From Microbacterium pseudoresistens (GTDB lineage: Bacteria > Actinomycetota > Actinomycetes > Actinomycetales > Microbacteriaceae): a stretch of DNA of 64,000 bases. The notes below the pieces were generated by a model that was given only the letters and a program-made list of their open reading frames with translations, did no database searches and had not been told where the DNA came from. Where the stretch lies: assembly GCF_013409745.1 (NCBI RefSeq), contig NZ_JACCBH010000001.1:930001-994000 (forward strand), written 5' to 3'. Position 1 is the first letter of the stretch. The number at the start of each line of letters is the position of its first letter. Positions 43,139 through 51,465 of the stretch are shown in pieces. The position numbers and the translations under genes are program-made.

Positions 43139-44155
43139 CTACTCGTGCAACAATCCCTCTCGCATCGCGGGACGCGCGCGGTCGCCCAGAAAGGCGTCGA
43201 CCTCGGCAGCGGTCGGGGCGGTGCTCGGGCCGCGCCGGGTCACGGTGATGGCGCCGGCGGCGTTGGCCCGACGGCAGGCATCCACCCACGAGGCGCCTGC
43301 GGCGATGCCCGCGAGCAGCGCGCCCGTGTGGGTGTCGCCGGCGCCGTTCGTGTCGACGGGCTTCTGCGGAAAGCCCGGCACGTAGGTGGCCTCGCCCTGC
43401 ACCGAAACCGCGCACCCCTCCGGCCCGTCGCGCACGATGGCGACGGCGCCCTCGCGCAGCACCGGCTCGAGCGCACGCGCCTGCGCGGCGATCTCGCGCT
43501 CGTCGGCGTCGGCAGGAGCGGGGGTCGACAGCACCGCGAGCAGATCTGTCGCCTCTTCGGCGTTGCTCGTCCACACATCCGTGCGGGCGAGCATCGCATC
43601 GCGCACCTCGGCCGGCAGCGTCGCGAAGGCCGCACCGGGGTCGAGCACGACGACCGCCTCGGGCGGAAGGGTGGCCATCCATCCCAGCAGCGGGTCGCGG
43701 GTCTGCGCCACGGCGAGCGAGTATCCGGTAACGCAGACGAGATCGCCCGGCTGCACGTCGGCGGTCGAGAGCGACTCGACCGTGATGTCGCGCTCCGCGC
43801 CGAGGGTCGTGACGAAGGTGCGCTCGGCGGTCGGTTCGACGAGCACGACGCAGACCCCGGTGTCACGGTCGGTCACCGGCGGGGCGGATGCCGTGATGCC
43901 GTCGGCCGCCAGCGCCGCCCGGATCAGGTCGCCGCGCGGGCCCGTGCCGTGTGCCCCGGCGTGCACGCACGCGGCGCCCAGGCGCGTCGCGGCCAGCAGC
44001 ACCGTGACTGCACCGCCGGCGTAGTCGGCTACGGAGTTCGCCATGACGTTCTGTCCCCGCGCCGGAAGCTCCGGCACCTCGACCACCTGATCGACCAGCG
44101 CCTGCCCGGTGTGGATGACGCGCGGGCGTCGAGTCGGGCCGGCATCCGTGCGCAT
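43139..44155 (-). CDS. PfkB-family carbohydrate kinase
   Basis: A 338-residue ribokinase-like enzyme phosphorylating a sugar or nucleoside with ATP. PfkB signature 2 is present (DTNGAGDTHTGALLAG, with catalytic Asp in GAGD), as are the N-terminal GQALVDQVVEVPELPARG and the GGAVTVLLAATRLGA sugar-binding pattern. The substrate is not identifiable. It stands alone, convergent with the catabolic operon. Confidence 0.9.
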   Translation of the reverse strand: MRTDAGPTRRPRVIHTGQALVDQVVEVPELPARGQNVMANSVADYAGGAVTVLLAATRLGAACVHAGAHGTGPRGDLIRAALAADGITASAPPVTDRDTGVCVVLVEPTAERTFVTTLGAERDITVESLSTADVQPGDLVCVTGYSLAVAQTRDPLLGWMATLPPEAVVVLDPGAAFATLPAEVRDAMLARTDVWTSNAEEATDLLAVLSTPAPADADEREIAAQARALEPVLREGAVAIVRDGPEGCAVSVQGEATYVPGFPQKPVDTNGAGDTHTGALLAGIAAGASWVDACRRANAAGAITVTRRGPSTAPTAAEVDAFLGDRARPAMREGLLHE

Positions 44156-44243
44156 GCGGTCAGCCTACCCAGAGCCGCGTCCGTGCTCCTATCCTTGTTC
44201 CTCACGCGGCGTTCCTCGCTCACGCCCGGAAGGAGGTCGCCCC

Positions 44244-44687
44244 ATGCCCATCAGGATCGACAATGTCGGCATCGCCGTCGACGACATCGAAGCGGCGATC
44301 TCGTTCTTCACCGACCTCGGGCTCACCGTCCTCGGCCGCGACACCGTGAGCGGCGAATGGGCCGACCAGGCGGTGGGGCTGGACGGCAATCATGCCAAGA
44401 TCGCGGTGCTCCAGACCCCCGACGGTCACGGACGCCTGGAGTTCTTCGAGTACATCCACCCAGATGCCATTGAGACGCACCCGACGATGCCGAACGAGAT
44501 CGGGATGCACCGCGTCGCGTTCGCGGTGGATGACATCGACGAGGCGCTGGCGATCGCAGCCACGCACGGCTGCTATCCCCTGCGCGGCGTGGCCACGTAT
44601 GAAGACGTCTACAAACTCACCTATCTGCGCGGACCCAGCGGAATCCTGGTGATGTTCGCCCAGAATCTCACTGCGCAGACGACCTGA
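44244..44687 (+). CDS. VOC/glyoxalase-family protein
   Basis: A 147-residue single VOC protein. Two modules are seen: RIDNVGIAVDDIEAAISFFTDLGL and HRVAFAVDDIDEALAIAATHG. A middle HAKIAVLQTPDGHGRLEFFEY carries possible metal ligands. A strong AAGGAGG precedes the ATG. The kinase-like gene starts 15 bases later, so the two may be co-transcribed. Methylmalonyl-CoA epimerase and small-molecule resistance proteins share this fold; no specific role is evident. Confidence 0.85.
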   Translation: MPIRIDNVGIAVDDIEAAISFFTDLGLTVLGRDTVSGEWADQAVGLDGNHAKIAVLQTPDGHGRLEFFEYIHPDAIETHPTMPNEIGMHRVAFAVDDIDEALAIAATHGCYPLRGVATYEDVYKLTYLRGPSGILVMFAQNLTAQTT

Positions 44688-44702
44688 GGACGCCTTACGA
44701 CA

Positions 44703-45377
44703 ATGAATGCCATCATCGACAGCCTGCCCGCAGACGCCACACACCGCGACGCCGAACGCGCCTTCCGCGAAGCGGGCTGGACGCCGTGCGGCGAGGGCGA
44801 CTGGGCGATCGCCCTGCGCTCCCCCGATGGCACGGCTGCCGTGCGGATCAGCCCGTTCGACCCGGTCGGGCCGTACACCGCTGCGCTGTATCGCGAGGCG
44901 GCGCACACGCGTCAGGTTCCGCAGCTGTTCGCTCATCGCCGGCTCGCAGGCGGAGGTGATCTGCAGATGTTGGAATGGCTGAACGAGGTCGACGAGCAGG
45001 ATGCCGTCAGGTTCCACACCGCGATCGCCGAGCGCGAGACGCACGTCGCGGAGCTCGTCGACATCGTGCGCCGCATCCATGCCGATGCTGTCAGGGAACT
45101 GCCGTGGTGCGGTCCGCTCGATCAGAATCCGTCGAACATCATGCGTGGCAGCGACGGGCGTCTCGTCGCGTGCGACCTCTATTACGCGGACGGCCCCGAC
45201 CTGTACGCGACCGCGGGGTCTGACCCGGCGGGATTCGCCGCACGGATGCCGGAACCCGAGCGCCGGTATATGACCGAGATCCCGCTCGCGTGCTCCGGCC
45301 CGTGGGATGCCGCGTCGCGCGAGGCGATGCGGAAGGGCCTCGCCGAGGCGGACGCCGCAGCGGCCCGGAGGGAGTAA
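44703..45377 (+). CDS. Kinase-like (phosphotransferase fold) protein
   Basis: A 224-residue protein with traces of the aminoglycoside-phosphotransferase/choline-kinase fold. VAELVDIVRRIHADA is followed by a catalytic-loop-like GPLDQNPSNIMRGSDGRLVACDLYYADGPDLY, with candidate Asp and Asn. It is shorter than typical kinases of this class and the N-terminal lobe is reduced (TAAVRISPF for the Lys strand). Activity is uncertain; a pseudokinase is possible. It follows the VOC gene closely. Confidence 0.7.
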   Translation: MNAIIDSLPADATHRDAERAFREAGWTPCGEGDWAIALRSPDGTAAVRISPFDPVGPYTAALYREAAHTRQVPQLFAHRRLAGGGDLQMLEWLNEVDEQDAVRFHTAIAERETHVAELVDIVRRIHADAVRELPWCGPLDQNPSNIMRGSDGRLVACDLYYADGPDLYATAGSDPAGFAARMPEPERRYMTEIPLACSGPWDAASREAMRKGLAEADAAAARRE

Positions 45378-45413
45378 GCGCGCCCCGGGGAATCGCTCCT
45401 GGAGAAGCAGGTC

Positions 45414-45782
45414 TCAGGCCCGGTCGTGGAGAGTGATCCGATACCCGTCGGGGTCAGCGAATGTGAAGGTGCGCCCGAACGGACCGTCGATGGGGGCAGA
45501 CACGATCGTATGACCGTCGGCGACGAGCGCATCGTGGATGGCCTGGGGATCGGTGGCGTGCAGCCAGATCGCCGCACCGATGCCCGGGTGCGGCACGGAG
45601 CCGAGGTCAGTGCCCTCGACGACCTCGCGCAGCGCGAACGCGATGGGCGTGGTCTCGAAGACGACCGCATGCGGCGGGCCCACCTGCGAACGGACGAGGC
45701 CGAGGTAGTGCTCGTAGAACGCCTGCGATGCGTCGAGGTCGCGGGCCTGCAGAGAGATGAAGTCGGGACCGGTGACGGGCAT
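45414..45782 (-). CDS. VOC/glyoxalase-family protein controlled by MarR
   Basis: A 122-residue VOC protein of the bleomycin-resistance type (DFISLQARDLDASQAFYEHYLGL and FTFADPDGYRITLHDR). The ATG at 45782 is preferred over the one at 45803 because GAAGGAG lies seven bases upstream of it. It is divergent from a MarR gene with two identical operators in between, which suggests induction by a toxic small molecule. Confidence 0.85.
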   Translation of the reverse strand: MPVTGPDFISLQARDLDASQAFYEHYLGLVRSQVGPPHAVVFETTPIAFALREVVEGTDLGSVPHPGIGAAIWLHATDPQAIHDALVADGHTIVSAPIDGPFGRTFTFADPDGYRITLHDRA

Positions 45783-45802
45783 GGGATTCTCCTTCGTTTG
45801 CA

Positions 45803-45846
45803 TGTCAGTTTTCTGACATGTCTGACGGTATGTCAGAATACTGACA
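45803..45846. promoter_or_regulatory. Twin MarR operators in a divergent promoter
   Basis: Two palindromes with the same arms, TGTCAG-N4-CTGACA, lie at 45803-45818 and 45831-45846, with centres 28 bases apart. The second ends on the A of the MarR ATG. CTGACA (45813-45818) and CAGAAT (45834-45839) could be the -35 and -10 boxes of a leaderless MarR transcript. The sites are probably bound by that protein. Confidence 0.75.
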
Positions 45847-46289
45847 TGAGTCAGGACGGAAGCGGCATCGACCTGGAGACGTCACTGGGGTATGTGCTCA
45901 AGGAGGCTTCGAGCGCGCTCCGTACGGCGATGGAGGCGGTGCTGCGTCCGCTCGGGATGACCATCACGCACTACTCGTGCCTCGAGCTGCTCGCCCAGCG
46001 TCCCGGCATGTCGAACTCCGCGCTCGCGCGCGGCACCTTCGTCACGCGACAGTCGATGAACGTCCTGCTGCAGACGCTGGAACGAGACGGTTATGTCACG
46101 CGACCCACCGAGGCTCCGGTCGGCAAGGTACTGCCGGTGCAGTTGACGTCACGGGGGCGACGCCAGCTCGAAACGGTGAGCACCGCGGTGCGATCGGTGG
46201 AAGAGCGGATGCTGAGGGGCATGAGTCCGGATGAACAGAAGAGCACGCTAAAGGCTCTGCGCGGCATGGTGGCGGCGTTGCGGGACTGA
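45846..46289 (+). CDS. MarR-family transcriptional regulator
   Basis: A 147-residue winged-helix dimeric repressor. Helices and wing follow the family: LRPLGMTITHYSCLELLAQRPGMSNSALARGTFVTRQSMNVLLQTLERDGYV, then LTSRGRRQLETVSTAV. No ribosome-binding site is present before the ATG, and a twin operator ends at it, so a leaderless autoregulated transcript is likely. The divergent VOC gene is its probable target. Confidence 0.9.
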   Translation: MSQDGSGIDLETSLGYVLKEASSALRTAMEAVLRPLGMTITHYSCLELLAQRPGMSNSALARGTFVTRQSMNVLLQTLERDGYVTRPTEAPVGKVLPVQLTSRGRRQLETVSTAVRSVEERMLRGMSPDEQKSTLKALRGMVAALRD

Positions 46290-46322
46290 TCTCGGACCGA
46301 AGGCGCAATGACGCGGCTCCTT

Positions 46323-46553
46323 TCAATGCATCCGGAAGCAATGACTGACCTCCTCCCCCGAGGCGACAGCTCGTGCTGTCGCCTCGTCAAGCGTGACGAA
46401 CCTTGCGTTCTCCGCCGCGAGAAGTTGCTCTTGACGACCTGCCGGGCACCCTGGATCACGACGGGCGGGAAGGTGCTGGACGCGATGCTCGAGGGCTGAC
46501 GATCCAACGAGCGCTGGATATCGTCGTACACGACCGAGAGGTAGCATGCGAGG
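46323..46553 (-). pseudogene. Frameshifted N-terminal remnant of a DUF4143/AAA_14 ATPase
   Basis: On the minus strand one frame reads YLSVVYDDIQRSLDRQ then PPVVIQGARQVVKS, matching the start and Walker A of DUF4143 ATPases (the normal GKS reads VKS). One frame over, the sequence continues LLAAENARFVTLDEATARAVASGEEV, the next conserved segment. It then stops after SHCFRMH. So one frameshift, a lost Walker Gly and loss of the remaining 80 percent of the gene are seen. Confidence 0.7.
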
Positions 46554-46574
46554 CCATGGGGAGGATCGTGCGCG

Positions 46575-46979
46575 CTAATCCGACGCAGGCGGCCGCAAGA
46601 GCTCGATGACCTGCTCAATGTGTTTCGCCATGTCAAGGTCGGGATCGAGGAGCCAGAGCGGTTGCAGCCCGTCGGCCAGGGCATGCAGCGTGCGGACGAT
46701 CCACTCCGCCGACAGGTCGTCGCGCAGCACTCCCTCGCGCTGCGCTTTCTCGACCCAGCCGACCGAGGCGGACTCCATGCGGTCGGTGCGTTCGAGGAAG
46801 AAGTCGCGCGCCGGATGCTCGGGCTCTCCCACTTCGATAGCGAGTTGTGCATACAGTCTCACGAGAGGCACTCGTGCACCCCGGTCATAGGCGTCGCGCA
46901 CGCCGGCGAACGCGTCGAAGATCCGCTTCTGGGAGACGTTACCCCGAGGCGAGGGGGCAGGCGGAGACCATGTGGTCAA
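46575..46979 (-). pseudogene. TetR-family regulator lacking its DNA-binding domain
   Basis: The 134-residue frame matches only the C-terminal ligand domain of a TetR protein (AFAGVRDAYDRG, VRLYAQLAIEVGEPEHPARDFF, AEWIVRTLHALADGLQPLWLLDPD). The N-terminal helix-turn-helix, about 80-100 residues, is missing. The first 18 residues (MTTWSPPAPSPRGNV) fit nothing. The break lies immediately at the end of the defence-island operon, whose last stop overlaps this ATG by chance or by fusion. Confidence 0.75.
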
Positions 46980-47707
46980 GAAGCGGCAAAGAGTACGTCG
47001 ATCAACTCACGCAGTTCGTCGTCGGCCAACGATCCGAGGTCTGTCACCCTGGACTCGAACTGCACACCCTTGAGCCCAGCCCGAACAATGTCGCGCCGCG
47101 GCAAGTCCTTCTGCGTAGATGCGATCTGCTCGCTGATGAACCTCGCGAGCCGATGGTCTGAGGAGAGGTTGCGGTCGATGAGACCGACGAGATCATCTTC
47201 GAAGAGTTCAACCTCCGGATCATACAGGAGGGGGCCAAGAACCACAGAGCGCAGGTATGCCCGATAGAACACATTTCGACGCCCCGCAAGAAACCGATCG
47301 GGGGACAAGCGGCCGTGCTTGTCGAGCGGAAATCGTCGAACCGCCAGATCTGGGAGAATCGCGATCGTGAGATACGACCACATGCCAGGATGTGCTGCTT
47401 GCCCTCGGAGATCGTCCGAGAACCACAGCGCAAGGCTCTCCCCGGCGAGCAGGTCGAACTTGCGATCGTAGTTGCGCTGTCCGGTGGCCACCGTCGACAG
47501 TTGCTCACGCATCTCGTTGCGAAGAGCCGCGAGCTCCATCACGGTCACTGTACCGGCGCCGCCTACTCCGAAGTACGCCCGCGGGTGGTGCGTGCCATGG
47601 GTGAAGCTTGGCGGCGGCTGCCCCATTGCAACTGCATTCTCGAGTTCCGTGAACGCCCGGCGCGCATCATCCGTTGAGAAGCGTGGGTAGATCGCACCCA
47701 TCGTCAC
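46976..47707 (-). CDS. DUF6339-like protein of the GHKL/Z1 defence operon
   Basis: A 243-residue soluble protein. Recalled family pattern (DUF6339): an opening GAIYPRFSTDDARRAFTEL, a middle LTIAILPDLAVRRFP and a closing DDELRELIDVLFAAS. No catalytic motif is visible and most of the C-terminal two thirds is predicted helical. It is the last gene of the defence operon and overlaps its predecessor by GTGA (47704-47707). Family membership is from memory, not from a search. Its role in the system is unknown. Confidence 0.7.
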   Translation of the reverse strand: MTMGAIYPRFSTDDARRAFTELENAVAMGQPPPSFTHGTHHPRAYFGVGGAGTVTVMELAALRNEMREQLSTVATGQRNYDRKFDLLAGESLALWFSDDLRGQAAHPGMWSYLTIAILPDLAVRRFPLDKHGRLSPDRFLAGRRNVFYRAYLRSVVLGPLLYDPEVELFEDDLVGLIDRNLSSDHRLARFISEQIASTQKDLPRRDIVRAGLKGVQFESRVTDLGSLADDELRELIDVLFAAS

Positions 47708-48600
47708 GCCACCTCCGTCATGAAGCTACTGGCCTCCCGAGCCCGATCGATGAGGTTCATGGCGTCCTCGCTGGCGATTCGCAGTGCGAGTTCGAGGTCG
47801 AATCCGAGCACGGACGCGACGTGAGAACAGAACGCCGCGAAGGACGTGACGTCCGTTTCGGCGCATTCAGCGACGAAAGTCGGGGAGTATCCATCGCGTA
47901 CGGCGGCCAATTGAAAGAGCGCCGCCGAATAGATATCGGCCTGAATCGCCTGATAGATCCACCGTGGTGCCGATCCGTCGAGGATTGTCTCAGCCGCGGC
48001 CAGATCGATGTTCACGTAGAGCCTCATCGCCGAGCTAAGCCCCCACGCAGGCTCGGCATCGTGAGCAACATCCACTTGCCAGGGGACTCGCCGCCGCCCG
48101 GTTTCGGCAAAGCTCACTGCTGAGGTCGGGAACGCTTCACCGAGGCGCTCGAACGGTATCTTGATCGTTGCGGGCAAGCTCCAAAGGCGCGCCGCGTGGT
48201 GTACGCCGCGAGCAGGGTCTGGATGCCCGGTACGTCCGGGGCCGACCACTGCAACATCCAGCAGTGCCTCGACGGCGACCGCATCCCCGTCGACCTTGAT
48301 TTCCACCTCCGCCGACCAGGTCTGCCCGTCGTGGGCGAAAGGGGACTCGCCTCGCCATTTCTCTCTGGCGACCAGACAAGTCACGTCACCTACGAGCACA
48401 ACACTCTCATCCACGGGAATGCCGCACTCATCCCAGAACTCCGGCGCGAGCTCGGCACTGACTCGGATCACGAGGTCTTGCCCAGGTTCCCATTCATCTG
48501 GAAGTTCGTTCAGCTCGACTTCGGGATTCACGCACCGAACCCGCACCGTGACAGAGCGCTGCGCAGGAACTCGGTACGGGCGCGACTCATTAGCTGGCAT
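47704..48600 (-). CDS. Unknown two-part protein of the GHKL/Z1 defence operon
   Basis: A 298-residue protein that I cannot assign. Residues about 10-160 alternate hydrophobic and polar residues as in beta sandwiches (SVTVRVRCVNPEVEL, DLVIRVSAEL, AVEALLDVAVVG). Residues about 190-298 look helical (IYQAIQADIYSAALFQLAAV, FAAFCSHVASVLGF). No nuclease or ATPase motif is visible, so it may be a binding or bridging subunit. The ATG at 48600 is chosen; one at 48615 is possible. It overlaps the GHKL stop by 11 bases. Confidence 0.72.
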   Translation of the reverse strand: MPANESRPYRVPAQRSVTVRVRCVNPEVELNELPDEWEPGQDLVIRVSAELAPEFWDECGIPVDESVVLVGDVTCLVAREKWRGESPFAHDGQTWSAEVEIKVDGDAVAVEALLDVAVVGPGRTGHPDPARGVHHAARLWSLPATIKIPFERLGEAFPTSAVSFAETGRRRVPWQVDVAHDAEPAWGLSSAMRLYVNIDLAAAETILDGSAPRWIYQAIQADIYSAALFQLAAVRDGYSPTFVAECAETDVTSFAAFCSHVASVLGFDLELALRIASEDAMNLIDRAREASSFMTEVA

Positions 48601-50497
48601 TGTCGACGCTCGCATTCATCTCGATGAGCAACGCGCGCCGAGAGGGTCCGACAACAGTGACGGTCTGAGCCAGATTGCCTTTGGCCCGCGCCTTCCCACC
48701 CCCTAGATCGCTTGCGCGATCCCAGACAGACAGCAGGTCGTTGGCAGGAAGCCTCATACGGGCGCCGTCGTCGCCGACAACGGAGACAGCGACATCGACG
48801 ATGAACTCGCCCTCTCCGTCTACAAGAAAGCCGATCTGCTGCTGTTGTCGACCGTCCGAGAAGGTCCTCACGAGGCGGGGAGCTTCGACTGAGATCAGCT
48901 GTCTGCGTGAACTACGGCGACCCGCCGCTGGCGGGGTTCGAGGCTTCGATGAGGGCTTCTCTTCCGGCTTCGATGGGAGCAGCATCCCGAGCATGCGGGC
49001 AACCGTGCCGACGCCGCGCCGCGCTGAGGCGCCGGGATGTGCCACGTCCGCCGGCTCCGGAACGACGAAGGTCTCCCGGAGAATCGCGCGAACCTTGTTG
49101 CGCATGGCACGGATCACGAGCCCTGTCTCACCGCCGGCACTGCTCACCCACATGTCGTGGGCAGGCGGCTCGGCGTCAGCAAAGGTGCGGTCCCACTCAC
49201 GCGCCGACTTGAATACGGCGACCCAATCGAAGATCGGGGATGCCGTGTGGTCCGACCAATCATCCGTGGCAACAACGAGCTCTGCCTGGTCACGCATCAT
49301 CGCGATTCGTTGTACCGAGTCGTCGTCCCACACGGGGTCCAGATCGTCCTCGTCGAGCCGTGCTTCCAAAGCCTTCAATCTCTTTACAACCGCGAGGTGC
49401 CCGATCGTTTTCCGGTTGCGTACCACGGCGTGCACCTCGACCGGCAATCCAGATGGTGCAATCACGGGCGCTTCATCGTCGCGCACACGAGACCGAATCG
49501 CGTTGAGTCCCGCACCCCAGGACGCCAACGCCCCAGGGGTGTCGCCAACCAGATCGACGTTCTGTTCGTGCACCCGCAGCTCGAGCGGCATGGGCGGACG
49601 AGCATGGCCAGGCGCCACGATCAGTTTGGGCCACAAGTGCAGTCGCATGGCTCTTCGTGCTTCTCGGGCGAATTCGTGCTCGAGGGTCGTTGGATCCCCG
49701 TTTCTCAGCTCAGCGGAGTCGGGCTCATCGAATTCTCCGTTGCGCGGCACGGAGATGAGCGGATCCAGGATCAACAATGAGGTCCCGGTCTCGTCCCCCT
49801 CGAAGTGCCGGGCGAAGAAACGTTCGCCGTACGCCTGAGCGACGTCACCGATCAATGGTGCAACCAGCCCGTCCTCGCCGGCTCCCCACCAGTGTCGACC
49901 CGTGAACTGCTTGCCTTCCGAAACGTAGGACTCGTGGAATGCCGAAACGACGAGCCGATATTCGAGGCCATCCCGACCATCCCGGCAGCGGCTCCAGAAG
50001 AGGACAGTTCCTTGAGCGCTGAACGCGTATGCCGCCGTCTTTCCGAATCCGTACGTTCCACCACCCTTGCCGTCATCGCGCGGGACACCCACCTTGAGAA
50101 TGAGGTCTTGAAAATTGCACGGCTCGCCGGGAGACGTCGGCGAGAGATCGGTCGGTCCATCGAGCCCGCTCGTCCCTCGGTCGAATACTTCGAGAACATG
50201 CAAGTTGTTGACACTGGGAACGCGGTGCCTCCCCGATCGCTGTCGCCCTGTTGCGAACAGCCGGTCGAGATCTGCTCGAAGACGAAAATCGACACGGCGC
50301 AGATGCGCACCGTATAGCGGATGGCTGCCGTCGACGCGCGCATCCCAACTGTTCTGAGCTGTCTCGCGGATCAAGACCTCAAGCGGCGACAAATCCGTCC
50401 GTCCGAGCAATCGGTCTCCGCCAGTACCGTCCATGTCACCTGCTTGGAACTGCTTGGGAAACCAGAGAAGCGGTTCGATGATCTTGTCCACGCTCAC
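48590..50497 (-). CDS. MORC-like GHKL ATPase of a restriction-type defence system
   Basis: A 635-residue GHKL ATPase. The N box is LIRETAQNSWDAR (Glu45, Asn49), the first G box FDRGTSG (106-111) and the second GGGTYGFGKTAAYAFS (145-160), as in prokaryotic MORC relatives rather than histidine kinases. A basic Pro/Ser linker (about 505-530) precedes a beta-rich C-terminal domain. These ATPases are known beside Z1 helicases and nucleases in predicted restriction systems. It is expected to undergo ATP-driven dimerisation on DNA. Four-base overlap with the nuclease gene (50494-50497). Confidence 0.85.
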   Translation of the reverse strand: MSVDKIIEPLLWFPKQFQAGDMDGTGGDRLLGRTDLSPLEVLIRETAQNSWDARVDGSHPLYGAHLRRVDFRLRADLDRLFATGRQRSGRHRVPSVNNLHVLEVFDRGTSGLDGPTDLSPTSPGEPCNFQDLILKVGVPRDDGKGGGTYGFGKTAAYAFSAQGTVLFWSRCRDGRDGLEYRLVVSAFHESYVSEGKQFTGRHWWGAGEDGLVAPLIGDVAQAYGERFFARHFEGDETGTSLLILDPLISVPRNGEFDEPDSAELRNGDPTTLEHEFAREARRAMRLHLWPKLIVAPGHARPPMPLELRVHEQNVDLVGDTPGALASWGAGLNAIRSRVRDDEAPVIAPSGLPVEVHAVVRNRKTIGHLAVVKRLKALEARLDEDDLDPVWDDDSVQRIAMMRDQAELVVATDDWSDHTASPIFDWVAVFKSAREWDRTFADAEPPAHDMWVSSAGGETGLVIRAMRNKVRAILRETFVVPEPADVAHPGASARRGVGTVARMLGMLLPSKPEEKPSSKPRTPPAAGRRSSRRQLISVEAPRLVRTFSDGRQQQQIGFLVDGEGEFIVDVAVSVVGDDGARMRLPANDLLSVWDRASDLGGGKARAKGNLAQTVTVVGPSRRALLIEMNASVDNAS

Positions 50498-51465
50498 AGC
50501 GACTCCAACACGCGGCGCTGCTCGTCCTCCGGGAGCGCATCAGGACATGCGTCAAGGAGGAGCTGATAACTAAGGCGATCGACTCCCTTCAACGACGCAG
50601 AGTCCAGTCGGGAGGCCCGCAAACCGGGGAACTCGTCGGACACGAGGTGCAGGCGACGTTCCGTCACCACGAGTCGAAGAGAATCATCGAGAACGAGCGG
50701 CTCCTCGTCGTCCACGCGTTCCCGAAGCAAGTCGCTGCTCGCACCGGCCGCGCTTAACTCCCGGACGATATCGGCGATGGTTTCGCCTTCGTCGGATTCT
50801 TCCACGCGCAACGACAGGAGGTGCAATTCATGCCCGCTCGGGGGATCCAATTGGTAAGCGCCGTGGATCGTAACTTTCGGACTTCCCGTGCCACCGTATG
50901 TCTTCACTTCGAGCGCGTTCAGCTGGGAGAAATCGTGGCGATGCCCCTGGGGCCCTCTCCACAAGGAAACCGCGTCGGTCCCCCGTAGCCGAACGACCTC
51001 ACGAAGTACGACGAGTTCGCCGAACAAGCCGATCAATGCCTGGCGGCTCAAGCCTGCTTTCCCAGATTGAAGAGCTCGATGCCAATCATCGACGACCTTG
51101 GAGACTTCGAGATATACGGTGCCATGCTTCTCGTCGACGCGATCGAGGACCTCGCCGACGAGCGACAGGAAAGTCGATCGCAGGTCGGGGTCGGGGCATT
51201 CAATCTTGATCCGTTCTCGCGGAGCATCAGACGACTGCGGAATCCAACTGATCGGCAATGCGCCTCCGACCTTCGGCTCTATCCGCGGGAGTTCCTCCGG
51301 ACGCTCCACCACAAAGGACAGCCGGTCGGCATAGTCGAGTACCAGGAGAGCCTCACGCATGTGCCAGTCAGGCCCAAGCCGTCGCGCTTTGCTGACTTCG
51401 AGCGTCGGCGACTCCTGCAGTAGGGCCCGCAGCGCCTGTTCCACCCGCGAATGGCCGTTGCTCAC
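50494..51465 (-). CDS. PD-(D/E)XK nuclease (DUF4420 type)
   Basis: A 323-residue protein with the restriction-endonuclease core: Glu150 in GLFGELVVLREV, Asp178 in HDFSQ and Glu186-Val-Lys188 in LNALEVKTYGG. These fit the E...D...ExK arrangement of the DUF4420 family. It is probably the cutting subunit of the system. The ATG overlaps the Z1 stop by four bases (51462-51465), and its own end overlaps the ATPase gene. Confidence 0.88.
   Translation of the reverse strand: MSNGHSRVEQALRALLQESPTLEVSKARRLGPDWHMREALLVLDYADRLSFVVERPEELPRIEPKVGGALPISWIPQSSDAPRERIKIECPDPDLRSTFLSLVGEVLDRVDEKHGTVYLEVSKVVDDWHRALQSGKAGLSRQALIGLFGELVVLREVVRLRGTDAVSLWRGPQGHRHDFSQLNALEVKTYGGTGSPKVTIHGAYQLDPPSGHELHLLSLRVEESDEGETIADIVRELSAAGASSDLLRERVDDEEPLVLDDSLRLVVTERRLHLVSDEFPGLRASRLDSASLKGVDRLSYQLLLDACPDALPEDEQRRVLESL

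Noticed and set aside
46356..46952. 11-base direct repeat CCCCGAGGCGA at 46356-46366 and 46942-46952, as possible island target duplication
   Set aside because: Both copies lie on the same side of the island and the word is GC-rich and short; chance occurrence is likely.
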